A stretch of 64,000 nt of DNA from Rotaria socialis. Taxonomy: Eukaryota; Rotifera; Eurotatoria; Philodinida; Philodinidae. Positions 40,867 to 53,200 of this stretch are shown in pieces. The notes below the pieces were generated by a model, which saw only the letters and a program-made list of their open reading frames with translations, ran no database searches and was not told where the DNA came from. A program made the position numbers and the translations under genes. Location: the NCBI GenBank assembly GCA_905331475.1, contig CAJNYU010001750.1, forward strand, positions 1-64,000, in the 5' to 3' direction. Within the stretch, counting starts at the first letter, position 1. Each line of letters opens with the position of its first letter.

Positions 40867-42898
40867 TCAATATGGATTTAATCCAGCCCAATAGTGTTCA
40901 GCATAGCCTTCTTTACAATGTTTAAGTAAAATTTGTCGTCGTTGATCACAATACCGTGTTTTATCCATTAATTTTATTGATAGATTCGGATCCGAATCAA
41001 TTTCTTGTTCTAAATAACCGGATAAAGCTTCTGTTGCTCGTTCTAAATCTGCTTGATTTTGTTCAAATACTTCAGCTTGATTATTTCGATGTAAATAATA
41101 AGCGAATGCGTACGTGTATTTCAATGTACATCGACATTCTTTTAAAACATTAAATGCTTTATAAATCGCTTGCTGTGCAGTGTATGATTGTGCTTCCGTT
41201 TGCATTTCATAGATTCGTTTTTCAGCTTGTTCTGAAAGCTTACCTTCTAATTCAAGCGATTGATTATGTGTTTGATAACGTGTAAAATAATGCATATACC
41301 GTGCAAGACTTTCACGGGCCGATAATTTATTTTTATCATTATCCTCGTCCTTATAAACGTTGCATTGGCTAGATGCATGATCTTTCCAAGGATCTAAGGC
41401 AAAACGAAAACAAATGGTAAATTAAGAAAAAGCACGTTAATGAAAACTTTTGCGAAAAAGTTTTACTCAAATGCATTTTAAGCTATAACCAACACGGAAG
41501 CAAGATATACGAGTGTAATACTTTTTTGGATTCCTGAGTGAAATCTTATGAGAACGAAAATTTTTTAAAATAGCATTTTCACTAGAGTTAAATCATTGAA
41601 CGCATTATTGTTTCTAGATATATTTATCATTTATGATTACTGAATGATAAAAACATATGAATGTACGAATTTTTACACAGAAGGTTTTCACTTGTTTAAA
41701 GTTATTTTTCGTTTACACGATAATTAATGAGTAAATATTTTTACGTACTAAAACATAACCAACAGAATTCAAAATTACATCCTGGCTTTCGACAAGCTAG
41801 AAAAAAACAACAACGAATAAAACTTTATTTTTTTTGAGTTAAAACTCAATGTCCGACTTACTCATATGATTACAACCACCATTTTTTTCAATACTCGCAT
41901 GGCAATTCGGACAATCTTTAGTATCTAGAAATGAAATCTTTTTTTATTCAAATTGATCTTAATCATTCAAGCGTACTTGCTACAATCCATTCACAAGTCA
42001 TGGATTCATCTCGATTTTTCTTTTCCCACTTTTGTAATAGTGAACATTGAATTGGATCATGCCATTGATGTAAACATTGGAAACAAAAACTCGTTTTACA
42101 TGTATCACAGGATATCATTTGTGCACTATCAAGCAAAGCAGATTGTAATTTTACTATTGTTGAACATGCATTTCCAGGACACCAATGTGTTAAACGATTT
42201 GTTTCGACGTATGTATTTACTGATAATTTTTGAAAAAGTTTTTTTAACCGGTCGTTATTAGATAATAAGCGAAAAATTTGTTCGTCATCAACGATTTGAT
42301 TGCAGTTCGATGGACATGAAATAACTTTCCCATCGGGACTGTGTACAATTTTTGATTCAAGGTACGACTGCCAACATGCTAAACAATGTTGATGACGACA
42401 AGATAATGAATAGAATTCATTTCTAGGTTTTTCTACACAACAACTTCAATACAAAAAGAAAAAGAATTATTTTGTTAGCAAATAAATACTTCTTACGTGC
42501 TACATGTAACAAGTTCACGATTGTTTGATTTTAATGATGGATCTTGCTCAACATTCGATGATGGTGACTGAGGATTAAAATCAATTTTTACTGATGTATT
42601 TGGATTAGTCAGATGCAATATTCGAAATAATCTATCAGGATCCTCCCAGTAACGATCTAATAAAATATAAAATATCTAGCTAACCAATTACAATAGTTAC
42701 TTTACCATTCAGAGTATATTGATCCCAATGGAAATGATTGAGTAATAAGCGTACTATTGCTACTGATGATAAACCTAAAATTTCCTTTATCTCTTTAATT
42801 GTGTTTGCCATGTCTTGTAGAGCATCATCTTCATTCATTAAGTAATAGATCATCTTGTCATTTGTTAAAATTGATGTTGAAGACTCATATTGACGCAT
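40867..42898 (-). CDS. Ariadne-type RBR E3 ubiquitin ligase (ARIH1/ARIH2 family)
   Basis: Six exons: 42706-42898, 42497-42656, 41977-42443, 41862-41924, 41749-41796 and 40867-41393, totalling 1458 nt (485 aa). The N-terminal region contains a UBA-like helical segment ending [16 protein letters not shown]1 begins [22 protein letters not shown]. The in-between-RING part has [12 protein letters not shown] and [21 protein letters not shown]2 reads [20 protein letters not shown]; the Cys after HMT, which forms the ubiquitin thioester in ariadne proteins, is present and is created across the 41797-41861 intron. The C-terminal ariadne domain shows [32 protein letters not shown] and [20 protein letters not shown]. 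It should take ubiquitin from UBCH7-like E2s, partly with cullin-RING ligases. ARIH1 versus ARIH2 cannot be settled; the C-terminal domain looks nearer ARIH1. Confidence 0.93.
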
Positions 42899-43404
42899 GA
42901 TTGCAATAATAAAATGCAGCGGTAAACCGAATAGTTGTTATTGCAAAATAGTTAGCTTTCTTTCAAAATTCAACGAAAATATTTTCGATATCGAAATATT
43001 ATAAAATTTATTAAACTACAATAAAAGCATTAAAAGAAACAGAACAGGAAAATAATATTACATGTGAATCATTATTGACGAGTCATGTATTTATTTGAAT
43101 ATTTTCTGGTAGAACACGACATCTGTTTATGACGGAAGTACAATGATATTTATTTAATTGCAGCTTGGATATTTTTATCAGTAGAAATAAGATTGACAAG
43201 TAGTTTAATACGAGCATCAACATAATTGAGTTTATCATGAAAAAAACAAAAACAGATCTCTGATAAATTAGAATAGTAGTCTCGTAGATACTTTCACTAG
43301 CAAATGGATATTCATTCTTCCATTTTTTAAAAGCATTATAAGATAATTTCTGTGCCTTCTTTAAAATTAGGCACAACCGAAGAGCTTGATGATGACGACG
43401 ATAC
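42899..43404. other. Intergenic with an unassigned open frame
   Basis: Upstream of the RBR ligase. A minus frame at 43083-43376 (97 codons) has a hydrophobic middle (MLMLVLNYLSILFLLIKI) but no recognisable family. It runs right up to the transposon at 43405, so it may be a gene fragment interrupted by that insertion. Confidence 0.4.
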
Positions 43405-44076
43405 TAGAGTCCTGCAGGGCAGGGTAGGGTAAGGTTACAAAAAAAATATTTAGGGTATAAGTAGGGTGTAGCTCATACAAATAAAAATTTTATAGAGTAG
43501 AACTGAATATATATTTCTGACATCTTTTTGATCAAAAACAGTGTAAAGAAAGAGTGATATCATAATCTAAATCAAATGGATAGAATATAACAACGAACGG
43601 AAAACAATGGCCTATTGTGTAGTATTATTTTTACATAAGCTGACGAGTTCAGTCACTTTTGATTATTTGTCGAGTAAATGTGCATGTAAATGTAATAAAA
43701 AATGTCTTCGAAATCATCTCGACATGAACGTATTGTTAGTACAAACAGGCGAGTTTTGGAAGAGAGAAGGCAACATTCAAGTGGTGATGTTGTAAATGAC
43801 ATTTCATTTTTAAGAAACTTTCGAAATATTTATTAATTTTGTATTTGATTCTCGTTGAAAATCAATAAAATATATTGAAACAAAGTGAAGAAAAACTTCA
43901 TGCTGACTTTTACTTGGACCTGATACTCTAAGGATATGATAGGGTGTAAAATGAAAAATCTCTGTGATAGGATAGAGTAAGGGTACAAAGCCCCTAGGGC
44001 AGGGCAGGACAAGGGTACGAAGTTTTATGATAGGGCAGGGTTAGGACACAAAAAAGTCTTAACCTGCAGGACTCTA
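43405..44076. mobile_element. hAT-like non-autonomous element with perfect 8-bp target duplication
   Basis: The element begins TAGAGTCCTGCAGGGCAGGG and ends CCTGCAGGACTCTA, flanked by GACGATAC on both sides (43397-43404 and 44077-44084). Subterminal zones carry repeated GGGCAGGG, TAGGGTAAGG and AGGGTAC words in both halves and orientations, typical of hAT subterminal binding sites. It is 672 bp. The only inner frame (43607-43795, +) is short and not transposase-like. It is a different family from the CAGAGCTGGGC elements. Confidence 0.87.
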
Positions 44077-44435
44077 GACGATACCTACCCAAATTCACAC
44101 CAATAACAATTTCTTTGTTAATGTATTCAAATTTACGAAAACAAAAAGCTATGCATAATGTAACTTCATTAAATCTAGTGAGCTCTGATCGGCTCTCCGT
44201 AAAATATTCATGAAAAATAATCGGTAAATTATTTTATTAAGTTTTCTGATACACACATCACTTTATAATACAATTCATCGTTCAATATGTCGCTTCATTT
44301 TATCTTTATTTTGTCTGACCAGTGTTAGTTTTGATTCGTATTGGATAGTTATTCGACTTTGCTATGTCTCTGTAGTGGGTCCATAACAAGATATCCTCGT
44401 TAAAAAAGAAGCAACTGAGAAAAAAGTTGTTGATG
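44077..44435. other. Intergenic downstream of the ART-TPR gene
   Basis: About 360 bp between the transposon and the stop codon of the ART-TPR gene. AT-rich; likely holds the 3' UTR of that gene. Nothing else seen. Confidence 0.55.
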
Positions 44436-46670
44436 TTAAATTGGCGGCGTTTTGCGATTATTATGAGGAGTTTGGTCCTGCATATATTTTCTACATAATT
44501 CTAGTTTCCGTTGAATTTCTAATTGATCATAATGTGAAGACGGAAGTTTTATCTGGTAGATATTGAGTGCTTTTTCATAATACTGAGATGCAGTACTAAA
44601 ATCGTTCATATCGAAATATACCATACCAATATTAGCGTAACAGTCAGCCACAGATATATTATCCGTAGGTGATGTTACTTGGTAAATGGGCAATGATCTA
44701 TTGAAATATAAAAGTGCTTTTTTGTAATTCGACATCTTGTGGTATAAGCAACCCATGGTGTTGTACAAATCAGCTAAACTTGTATGATTCGAAGGTAATG
44801 TTTTTTTGAACTTTTTATATGCTTTTCTCATATATGACAGTGCCTCAGCTTGATTACCCATTTGCCCGTAGATTAAACCCATGTTATGATAGGAATGAGC
44901 CAACCGTGGATCCAATTTTGGCAACTTATTTTCACTGATCTCTAACGCTTTCTTGAAAAGTATTAATGCTTTCTCGTATTGTCGCATCGCAACAAACAGA
45001 AAGGCGGTACTGTTATAGTTACTGATCAAATCTGGGTGGTCTGGCTTTAGCGATTTTTTTTTGATATCAAGAGCTTTATTATAATACGAAAGTGCTTGTT
45101 GGAAATTTTGCATTCGATGGTAAGCCGCCCCAATACCTTGATAATCTTGTGCTACATATTTATGATTTATTGGGTTTCTGTTTTCATTGATTTTCAATGC
45201 TGCTTCGTAATGCTGGATTGCTTGCAAGCATTCACCCATCTTGTAATGCACGCCTCCGAGCTGATGGTTGTAATATGCTTTATCGGCATTACTCTGTGCT
45301 TCTTGCAGTAATATTTCGTAGAATTTCTTGGCTTTTAGTGGTTGATCAAGTAAAATCAGTAATTGCCCTAATCGTGACTTTCCTCTTATTCTAGCAAGTT
45401 CTTTCCGTTTGAGATCTGTAAGATCCTTTAGATCATTGTCACTATCATTGGTTAGGGTGAGATGGATTCGCCAGTGTCGATTATTATCATGATTCATTGA
45501 TTCGATTTGACCGATGCGAAATATAGTATGTGTAGAGAAAAGAATTTCTTTTTCTTTATCTCTGTAAAAGCTGACGTCGTTGATGCATGTGAAAGGAGTC
45601 GAATTGCAGAGAGATGGAGTAATAGTCATGACAAAGAGTATGCCAACATTTTCAGCATTTTTGAAAGCTGCGCGACTGAACTTATCAGCGACCTTTTCTT
45701 CAGTAGTAGTTGATAGAAAGGAATTAAATGACATCAGTCCATTTTTTGCCTTTTTTATTTTTTCAAAATCAGTTTTCGATAAGCCTTGTCCTCGGTAAAC
45801 AGTAAATTGAGATGACTTTAAGTTCATACAATTAAAGCGTTGTTGAATATTGTGATGTAGATGACGTATAAAGAAGCCCATCTTGAGCATAATATCTACG
45901 TCAAGTACGCGTAGTGCACGATTGAGCGTTGAATAGAGAAAATATGGAGCGGTGTACCAATAAATAGGTGAATAACGATTGTATGATTGTTCGAGTTTCG
46001 AAATTTGCGATTCATCTAAACCATCTTGAAGGCGACAATATTCAACGAATTCTTGGATAGTTTTGTGATTTTCATCCTCGTCTTGTGTTTCCAAGAGAGC
46101 TTCTTTGAGTAACTGACTATACATGAACGATGGATCGATGCCATTAACACTTATTGCAATAAAATCTTGATCACATCGTTTTAAATCTATTTCTAGTGCG
46201 TCAATAATCGGTTCAGTTTTCGTATACACGTCCTTAACTTTAGACCATGATAATGACCATTTTTTGTGAAGCTCAGCGTCTCTACAGTAGACATAAATTG
46301 AATCTACGTGTGTCTTATCGTGAATTTGTGGTACGATGCTTTGCCCAAGAGATCCGGAAACAATCATAAACACTTTAGTTTCTTGAATTCCATCAATAAA
46401 ATCGATACAGTCATCGATTGTAGTAAACGTATTAATCGAGGCAACAAGACGTTGTAATTCTGCTAATGGTTTTTTATATTGATTTTGAGATTTATCAATA
46501 TGTGGATCGAGCCAGATCAGCAGGAAGTTCTGAAGTATTGATTTTTCCAAGAGAGAAGCAACAATTGAAACTCGTCGGCTACGATTAGAGTTTTTCGGTG
46601 AAGACTGTTTAGGACTTATCGACTTCATCGATCTCGTAGAGGTACGTACTACAATAGAATAGAGCAACAT
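44436..46670 (-). CDS. Arginine-type mono-ADP-ribosyltransferase with N-terminal alpha/beta domain and C-terminal TPRs
   Basis: A single uninterrupted frame of 744 codons, unusual among the many-intron neighbours. Part 1 (about residues 45-165) reads as an alternating beta/alpha domain: NFLLIWLDPHID, then a Cys/Asp-rich DDCIDFID, then KVFMIVSGSLGQ, then SIYVYC. It recalls receiver- or TIR-like folds but is not identified. Part 2 (about 230-400) is an ART domain with the R-S-E triad of the arginine-specific class: Arg293 in VYRGQG, Ser320 in NSFLSTTTEE, and the ExE pair Glu373/Glu375 in DKEKEILF. It would transfer ADP-ribose from NAD+ to protein. Part 3 (about 430-735) is some seven ~42-residue kinesin-light-chain-like TPRs, e.g. 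AYHRMQNFQQALSYYNKALDI. There is no signal peptide, so it probably acts inside cells. Such ART-TPR proteins form large families in bdelloids; the target is unknown. The start is the first Met; residues 1-40 are basic and Ser-rich. Confidence 0.9.
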   Translation of the reverse strand: MLLYSIVVRTSTRSMKSISPKQSSPKNSNRSRRVSIVASLLEKSILQNFLLIWLDPHIDKSQNQYKKPLAELQRLVASINTFTTIDDCIDFIDGIQETKVFMIVSGSLGQSIVPQIHDKTHVDSIYVYCRDAELHKKWSLSWSKVKDVYTKTEPIIDALEIDLKRCDQDFIAISVNGIDPSFMYSQLLKEALLETQDEDENHKTIQEFVEYCRLQDGLDESQISKLEQSYNRYSPIYWYTAPYFLYSTLNRALRVLDVDIMLKMGFFIRHLHHNIQQRFNCMNLKSSQFTVYRGQGLSKTDFEKIKKAKNGLMSFNSFLSTTTEEKVADKFSRAAFKNAENVGILFVMTITPSLCNSTPFTCINDVSFYRDKEKEILFSTHTIFRIGQIESMNHDNNRHWRIHLTLTNDSDNDLKDLTDLKRKELARIRGKSRLGQLLILLDQPLKAKKFYEILLQEAQSNADKAYYNHQLGGVHYKMGECLQAIQHYEAALKINENRNPINHKYVAQDYQGIGAAYHRMQNFQQALSYYNKALDIKKKSLKPDHPDLISNYNSTAFLFVAMRQYEKALILFKKALEISENKLPKLDPRLAHSYHNMGLIYGQMGNQAEALSYMRKAYKKFKKTLPSNHTSLADLYNTMGCLYHKMSNYKKALLYFNRSLPIYQVTSPTDNISVADCYANIGMVYFDMNDFSTASQYYEKALNIYQIKLPSSHYDQLEIQRKLELCRKYMQDQTPHNNRKTPPI

Positions 46671-47602
46671 TCAGTCTACAATCCAGTAAATACCAGAGAT
46701 AAAATTGTTTCTTCATCATGCACTCGAGTGTTTTCCTCATTTGAACTAGAGTTTTCTTATTTTTAATGTAATGTCTTTCGAAAAATAAAAAAATAAATGC
46801 AGCTAGTCAACTTTTTGAATGTGCATCGTTTTTAAATGAAAATTACAATCTTCGCTTTCGAAAACAAAAATTAATTGTAGCATTTTTATGTGAAAAAGCT
46901 CTTGTTAACAAGGCATCAATCTGTACAGTATTTTTGTTCAAGCCAAAAAGCAATCAAGAGAGAATACATACCATTAGAATATTTAATCGATGGTTTCTTT
47001 ACATGGGGAAGACTGCTTTTGACATTTGGTTCATGGCTGTTGTAAAGTTTAGTTTCTGGATTTTTCTTGCTGATGTCAGGTGTCGCCATCGAATAATTTT
47101 ATCGAATGAACGAACTATGTAGAGACACAGAAGAAAAGCGTAAGTATTCTAGGCAGACGGAAGAATAATTGCGTATTTATATTGCTCTTTTTCTTCTAGC
47201 GTAGTTGTTTACATTGACTTTTTGATAGCCGAGAGTGTTTTTATTTCATGTACATGTACCGCTCTGCTGAAACAGCAACGAAAAAAAAGCACTCATCCAT
47301 AGCGAAATAGAAAACGACAGAATGGAAGGGCTAGGGTTGTTTTATATTTCATGAGTATATCTATTGATGTAGATGCATGACAATTAATATTTTATTTTTC
47401 ACTCAATTAAATAATGAATAAACGAAAGAGGTCATTAAAATGATAAGAAAAATATTGTTTTTATTGACTAACGAACTATTTCATAGGTTTCTCCTCTGAT
47501 ATTTCGTAATTTTCTGGGTAAAAACCTATTTGACAATATCTTATGTTCTTTCCAACCATCAATCTAATGAAAACAATTAATGCGTCGTTTAGATAAACTT
47601 GG

Positions 47603-47637
<35 letters not shown>

Positions 47638-48083
47638 CACGCATTTATAATATGAATCAATCAGTTGGCAATATTTATGATGGATATCGCTCCACCAATG
47701 CAATTCTAACTGCGTAATATAGCAATTAGCATTGCCCTGTTAGGTTATCAGATGACTACAATCATAGAAATGAGAGAGAGCTTCTATTGAGAACTTTAAA
47801 ATCAGTACAGTTGTTCTAATAATATTCACAGTCGATATCCTCCTTTAAAATAAAAATTGTATAAGAAGATGCTTGTTACTTGTTTCTATTACAAGATGCA
47901 CTTGAACAAAAATGATAATTTGCAGAATAAGTTTGTGCAGACTTTTCAAGTACGAAAAGTATTTTGATGATTGAAACAGTTTGAATAATTCGAAACTGTG
48001 CAGTCGAGAACTAGTTGTATGATTTTTGCTTTCCTATGAATTAGTTGCAACAAACGAGAGCGAAGTGCTCGCAAATTTATATA
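46671..48083. other. Intergenic upstream of the ART-TPR gene, with AG microsatellite
   Basis: About 1.4 kb. An (AG)15 microsatellite lies at 47605-47634. The + frame at 46934-47122 is not recognisable. It should contain the promoter of the ART-TPR gene near its left end. Confidence 0.55.
47605..47634 (+). repeat. (AG)n microsatellite
   Basis: Fifteen uninterrupted AG units, seen directly. Confidence 0.95.
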
Positions 48084-49019
48084 TCGGGTGCGCCAGAAAT
48101 AATGGCACACATTGTATTTCGTGAATATCTCACTCAGGTTTGATCGTGAAGAGTTAAAGTTAGATTCAAAAGATACACCGTTAAATCCTCTACAAAGATT
48201 GCACCAGAAGTTTTTCACTACAAAGCGAAACAAAATATGAGAACAAGAATATTCAACAGGTTCATAAGGACCAATTTTCTAAGCTCAAAAAGCAGCCTTT
48301 TTTGATTTTTTCTCGTTCGCTAATGGCCGCAATAATAAACAATACAGGCATTTTGTAGTCCTCGAAAAGTTCTATCGACCCAACCTAATTGGAAAATTTG
48401 CGTGCTTAGTTTTACGACGTACGCCAATAATCTTCTTTCCCAAGTTTTCGAGAAATTACAGCCTTTTCAATCTGCTATTTCGGGGATCGTGGGAAGATAG
48501 ACATACCTACGTCAAAATAGTATCTTTTGCGTTCGGTTTTTCTTTATTTTGATGGAAACTAACTATTGTGTCAGATTCAGAGATGAAAGTTGAGCATAAA
48601 TTCTCTTCTTGAATTCAGCTGGCGAAACGTATCAGAATTGAAACATTTTTTAATAGGATTTTCAAAAGTCAGAATTTTCAATCTTCAGTTTGCTTCAAAC
48701 AAACTGTGAGCTTCGTGACGAGAAGGAGCACACTTCGAAGTACTCAAAAAAATCTTCATTACCATTTTTGTTGTGTTTGAAATTATAAGAAACATTACAA
48801 ATATTATTTAAAAAATGAGTTAGGAAGTTAGGCCTTTTGGACATGTTAAGTATTCTTGTTCTCATATTTTTGTTTCGCTTTGTAGTGAAAAACTTTTGGT
48901 GCAATCTTTGTAGAGAATTTAACGGTGTATCTTTTGAATCTAACCTTAGCTCTTCACAATCAAACCTGAGCGAGATATTCACGAAATACAAAGTGTGCCA
49001 TTATTTCTGGCGCACCCGA
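48084..49019. mobile_element. Tc1/mariner-like non-autonomous element with ~180-bp inverted repeats
   Basis: It starts TCGGGTGCGCCAGAAATAAT at 48084 and ends with the exact reverse complement ...GGCGCACCCGA at 49019, with TA on both sides (48082-48083 and 49020-49021). The inverted repeats extend inwards to about 48260 and 48837 with few differences. TA flanks and a GGGTG-type terminus fit Tc1/mariner relatives. No transposase frame lies between the arms. Similar frames at 47946-48233 (-) and 48837-49031 (+), both containing VVKNFWCNLCR, are the two arms read outwards, not genes. Confidence 0.85.
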
Positions 49020-49796
49020 TATAATTCATAGGTAACTTCTATTCTTTTTTAATATCCAATTCACGAGCATGAATTTCTCACAGCAGCAATAATGAACCGA
49101 AAACTGAGATAAGTTCACACCTCATATTAAAACATGAACAGTATCAAAATTGATCGAATAAATCATTTTAAAATTTTGACATCTTTCTTAGTTGTGTGTT
49201 GGAAAAAGATGATTCCTCTTTTTCCGTATTGCTGCATGATTTTGTCATCTAGACTCGCGTCATGCAGATGTCACGTCGAGGTAAAATGAACAAGACTTTC
49301 TAGCATATGAGTGTAAAACTCTAGTTCACTGTTTACGTCAACATGAAATATATGTCATGTTTCTGAGTTACTAAGCCAATTTTAAATCAAGCGTTTTAAA
49401 TTTCGGTTTTTTGCCTCATCTCATATTATAAAAAATACTAATGAACACTATGCTGACATATAATTAGAATCACAAACACGCAATATTAATCATCATATTT
49501 TTTCCCGCATGACATTTCAATTGAGGTACAGGGTACTTCGGAGCATCGCTAGTAAAGATGTGCACTCAATATATTCAATGGTGACAATTTTTCAAAAGAC
49601 TCGGTAGTATTGTGCGATTGGCTTGCCGAAAATTCCGTATAAATATGATAATCAACAGGAATGAAAAACAATTCTTTGAAAATCATTTGTTCATTTTAGA
49701 GGTATAGAATATTTATTTATTTATTCTTAATAAATCAAAAATGAAATTCAAACATTCACTTTTTTTCTGTACTTGAAAAATTCGTATCTAACGTCA
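49020..49796. other. Intergenic, no gene seen
   Basis: About 780 bp of AT-rich sequence downstream (3') of the first peptide-precursor gene. Nothing recognisable. Confidence 0.55.
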
Positions 49797-50289
49797 TCAA
49801 CCTACAATACCATGAGCGAAAAAGGCCTTTTGAAGTTCAATTGGAATCGTGCGTTTTTTAGCAGGATATGGAACATAACTAGTTTGATCTGGTCGTATAA
49901 CATAACCAGGCAGCGTTAATGCATAGTGTGATGATGTGACTATTGATCGAGCATGATGACGATGATATAATTCGGACCAAGGATTTCTTGATTTTGTTTC
50001 CTCATCAATAGGTGTATAAAAGCTATTTGGATTCATTGGAATGGGTGATTCACTATTTCCAATATTTTCATAAGATAAATCATCGCCGATTGATGATGGC
50101 TGCTCATAATCATATTCACTAATAATACCATAGACTGAACTTCGACTTATATTGATAAAAACAAGAGTGAAAAGAACAAGAGTTAAAAAATTATAATTTG
50201 AATGCGAATAAGAAGCTAACTGAAATGAAACGAAATTCTATTTTTTTTAATTATGCAAGTTAACATTCGAATATTACTACCTGAATCAT
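49797..50289 (-). CDS. Neuropeptide-like precursor 1 (paralog of the gene at 61.4-61.9 kb)
   Basis: Two exons: 50281-50289 (nine coding bases, Met-Ile-Gln) and 49797-50219, with a 61-nt intron; 432 nt, 143 aa. The spliced N-terminus is a signal peptide (NYNFLTLVLFTLVFINIS). The body is hydrophilic with few ordered features. The last residues are PAKKR followed by TIPIELQKAFFAHGIVG and stop. A KKR site followed by 17 residues ending in Gly is the classic layout of a prohormone whose product is cut at the basic site and amidated using the terminal Gly. The predicted product TIPIELQKAFFAHGIV-amide matches no peptide family I know. The same C-terminal block (IPIELQKA--AHGIVG) ends the second precursor. 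A hormonal or transmitter role is inferred from architecture only. Confidence 0.78.
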
Positions 50290-53200
50290 TATAATAGACT
50301 TGAGAATGATAAGAAGAATGATCAATGAGTCTAAAAATATATTTCATATAAACAGAATTCTATCGTTTGTTGGCACATCTATGAAATGAAGGAGTAGTAA
50401 TATGTAAAGTCAATTATTACTCGTTTTCTCACGCAACATTTTTTATCGCAATAAAATGAATATTATCAACTGAGTTTTGCTAAAAATAGTCATTTTAATA
50501 GTAAAAGAGAGATGACAAGATACCTATCGTAAAAACTGGCTATCGTTGTTTTATACACTTTTTTCTTCTAACGTGAACGCAGATATTAGAAAATGAGTTA
50601 ATATAAAGAAAAAGTTCGACAAGTAAATACTTATAAAATACAAGGTAACAGAAATAGCTCTCGCTTCCTTTTCATCTTCCTACGCATGCATTCGTATTAG
50701 TAGTAGAAATATTCTATTAGATTTTAAAATGAAAAAAAAATATCAAATTAATTAATTAATTAGCTTCACATTTAACACCTGGCATTCGGTCGTCTACTTG
50801 TTGGACTAAGGAAGAATTTTCATCGTGACCTTATTTTTCAATACGTTACATCTAAATTATACAGAAAAATAAATCAATTTACCTAATATTTCATGATAAA
50901 TCTCATATGGTACAATCGATAAATTGACTTCTACTTATCAATTCAATTGAATATTTCGTTTTATAAGATAACTCTGTATACTTTCTTTATTTTACTTCCA
51001 TGCTAACTTCTTTTTCTATTGCATTTAGATAAATGTCTTATGCATGTAACATTTACTCACGGAAAGTATTTATTCTGTGGCTGTGCGCTCTAAAACAAAA
51101 CAATACGAAGTATTTAAGATATCCTTATCATAGACAATGAAAATGAAAAACATTGATAAATCTCAAGTTTTTGCATGAAAACCTATTAAACTTAACAGAA
51201 ATTAAAATAATTATTTTCTTTGTATACGTACTGCGATCCCTCGCGGACATCTGACGCGTATAGTTTGAATAGCTAGACGAAATTAAGAAAATTAATTTTT
51301 CTATGTTAATATCCCGATAGGCAAAAAAGTACTATTTCTAAGTAGTCACTACATCTAATAGGTAATCATACATATATACGTAATTCTATTTTAATAGTTG
51401 TATGATATATGTAAGCTTCTTTTTTCTGTAAGAATACATCCTGTTATTACCATGTTAAATAAAATTCTATTCATTAATTTTCATTACAATTGATTAAGAC
51501 TCTCCAAATGACAAATACGTAAGAAAATTTGACAGAAAACTTCTAAAATTCTTCTCCACGCGATTATCTAAGTCAGTAGACAGATTTTTCACTAATGCTA
51601 AATTTCTAGTAAAGTGCTTCTTCTACATTCTATCATAAATAAAATACTCCTATTTTCAATGATTTATAGATAGCCAGTAATCATGTAGAACTTATTTAAT
51701 ACTCTCTTTTATGTAAAATATTTATAGGCCGCCTGACTTCCATTTGTATCAGTCTTGTAAGCATGTTCACATTACAAGTAATAATAAGTCTACCGGTAGG
51801 CGTCCATGTTGATATTGAACAACTGATTAAATATAGCATCTGTGAATCGCTTGGGATCCTAGTAATTCTCGGCGCTACATGAACTTTATATGATCGTGAA
51901 TAAAAGCAAAATCTATCACTCCACTGAGCATATCTATAACTTCCATCTCGTCTATTCTTTTAGCAATACAGCAGCGCACATTGGCTGCATTGAGCCCTAA
52001 TTATTTATGTCTGATATTTACTTCAGAGATGAACACCCTCGCCATTTCCGATGAAACACATTTAGATTTGTGATTGCAAACGAGATACGTAGATAAAAAT
52101 TTGTTAATACTACATTGGGAAATAACTTCATAGAGAAAATTTTATGACCTTCACACGAAAAACAAACATGAATAGAAGTTGATACTGTGCATATTCAAGA
52201 TTTATACTGCTGTGGAATATAATGAATATTCTTTCTTTCGGGTCTATTTTGTGTCTTCACGAGCCTTGTTCTTCGTCTTGTGCTATTGTACTTCATTTAT
52301 TCTCGACCTTCACATTGTATCAATGATCATATAGCTAGATTATTCTCTCTCTCTACATATATATATATATATAATATGTTGATTTAAGAAACCAATTATA
52401 ACCAACAGAAATATCAAGTTCATCATTTCATCACGTATTAAATTTTATCCAGATAACTTAAATCATTATTCTACAATGCCGCTTTGATAATAGTATCTAC
52501 ATTAGCACATTCGATTACCATAGAAACGACAATCATCTAAGCCGTCATTATAAAGATTTAAAATCTATTACGTTATTCATTTATGTTGATAACATATAAA
52601 CAATCTGTTCGATACGTAATTCTTCGTATTGTTTTATAAGTAAAAAAATGTTCCAAATCGAATATTCCTTTGAATAGATATAGTTTTAAACAACATCATT
52701 AATGCAAGTTTTTTAGTTCAATCAATATTTTTTATTATTATTGATGAATGAATGCCAAGTATAGTTCTATAGTTAACTCAAGCAACTAAAATAATCTATT
52801 ACAAACGGTCAATAAGTCTATCCAATCTAATGAAAACAGAGACAAAGAAATAGCGAACGCATTAAAATTATCTCTGGAGTCAATCTTTCCAGGATTAACA
52901 TTTGAAAAACGACGCTTTGTTTTACTCTAATTCAGTTAAGAATAGCTTTTCTCGTTATCATTTTACGAAGTATATCCCGCAATTTAATACGAAAGTAGAT
53001 CATGTGCTATAATGGGATCTGATAGACTTGCAGCCTACGAAGGAGCAAAGTTGAATTCTTTCTTCTATACTTCAATATTTACTTTCAATTGTATTTAGAA
53101 GAAGCCGAAAGACAATGAGCAAAATATTATTTTATTAGAATGACGCTGACATGTCAACGAAACGATGTCTATCGCTATAAATAAATAAATAAGCGATCTA

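Noticed and set aside
45096-45798. Plus-strand frames inside the ART-TPR gene
   Set aside because: Antisense shadows of a well supported 744-codon frame.
47946-49031. Similar peptides encoded on both strands, suggesting a small gene pair
   Set aside because: They are the two inverted arms of one transposon read outwards.
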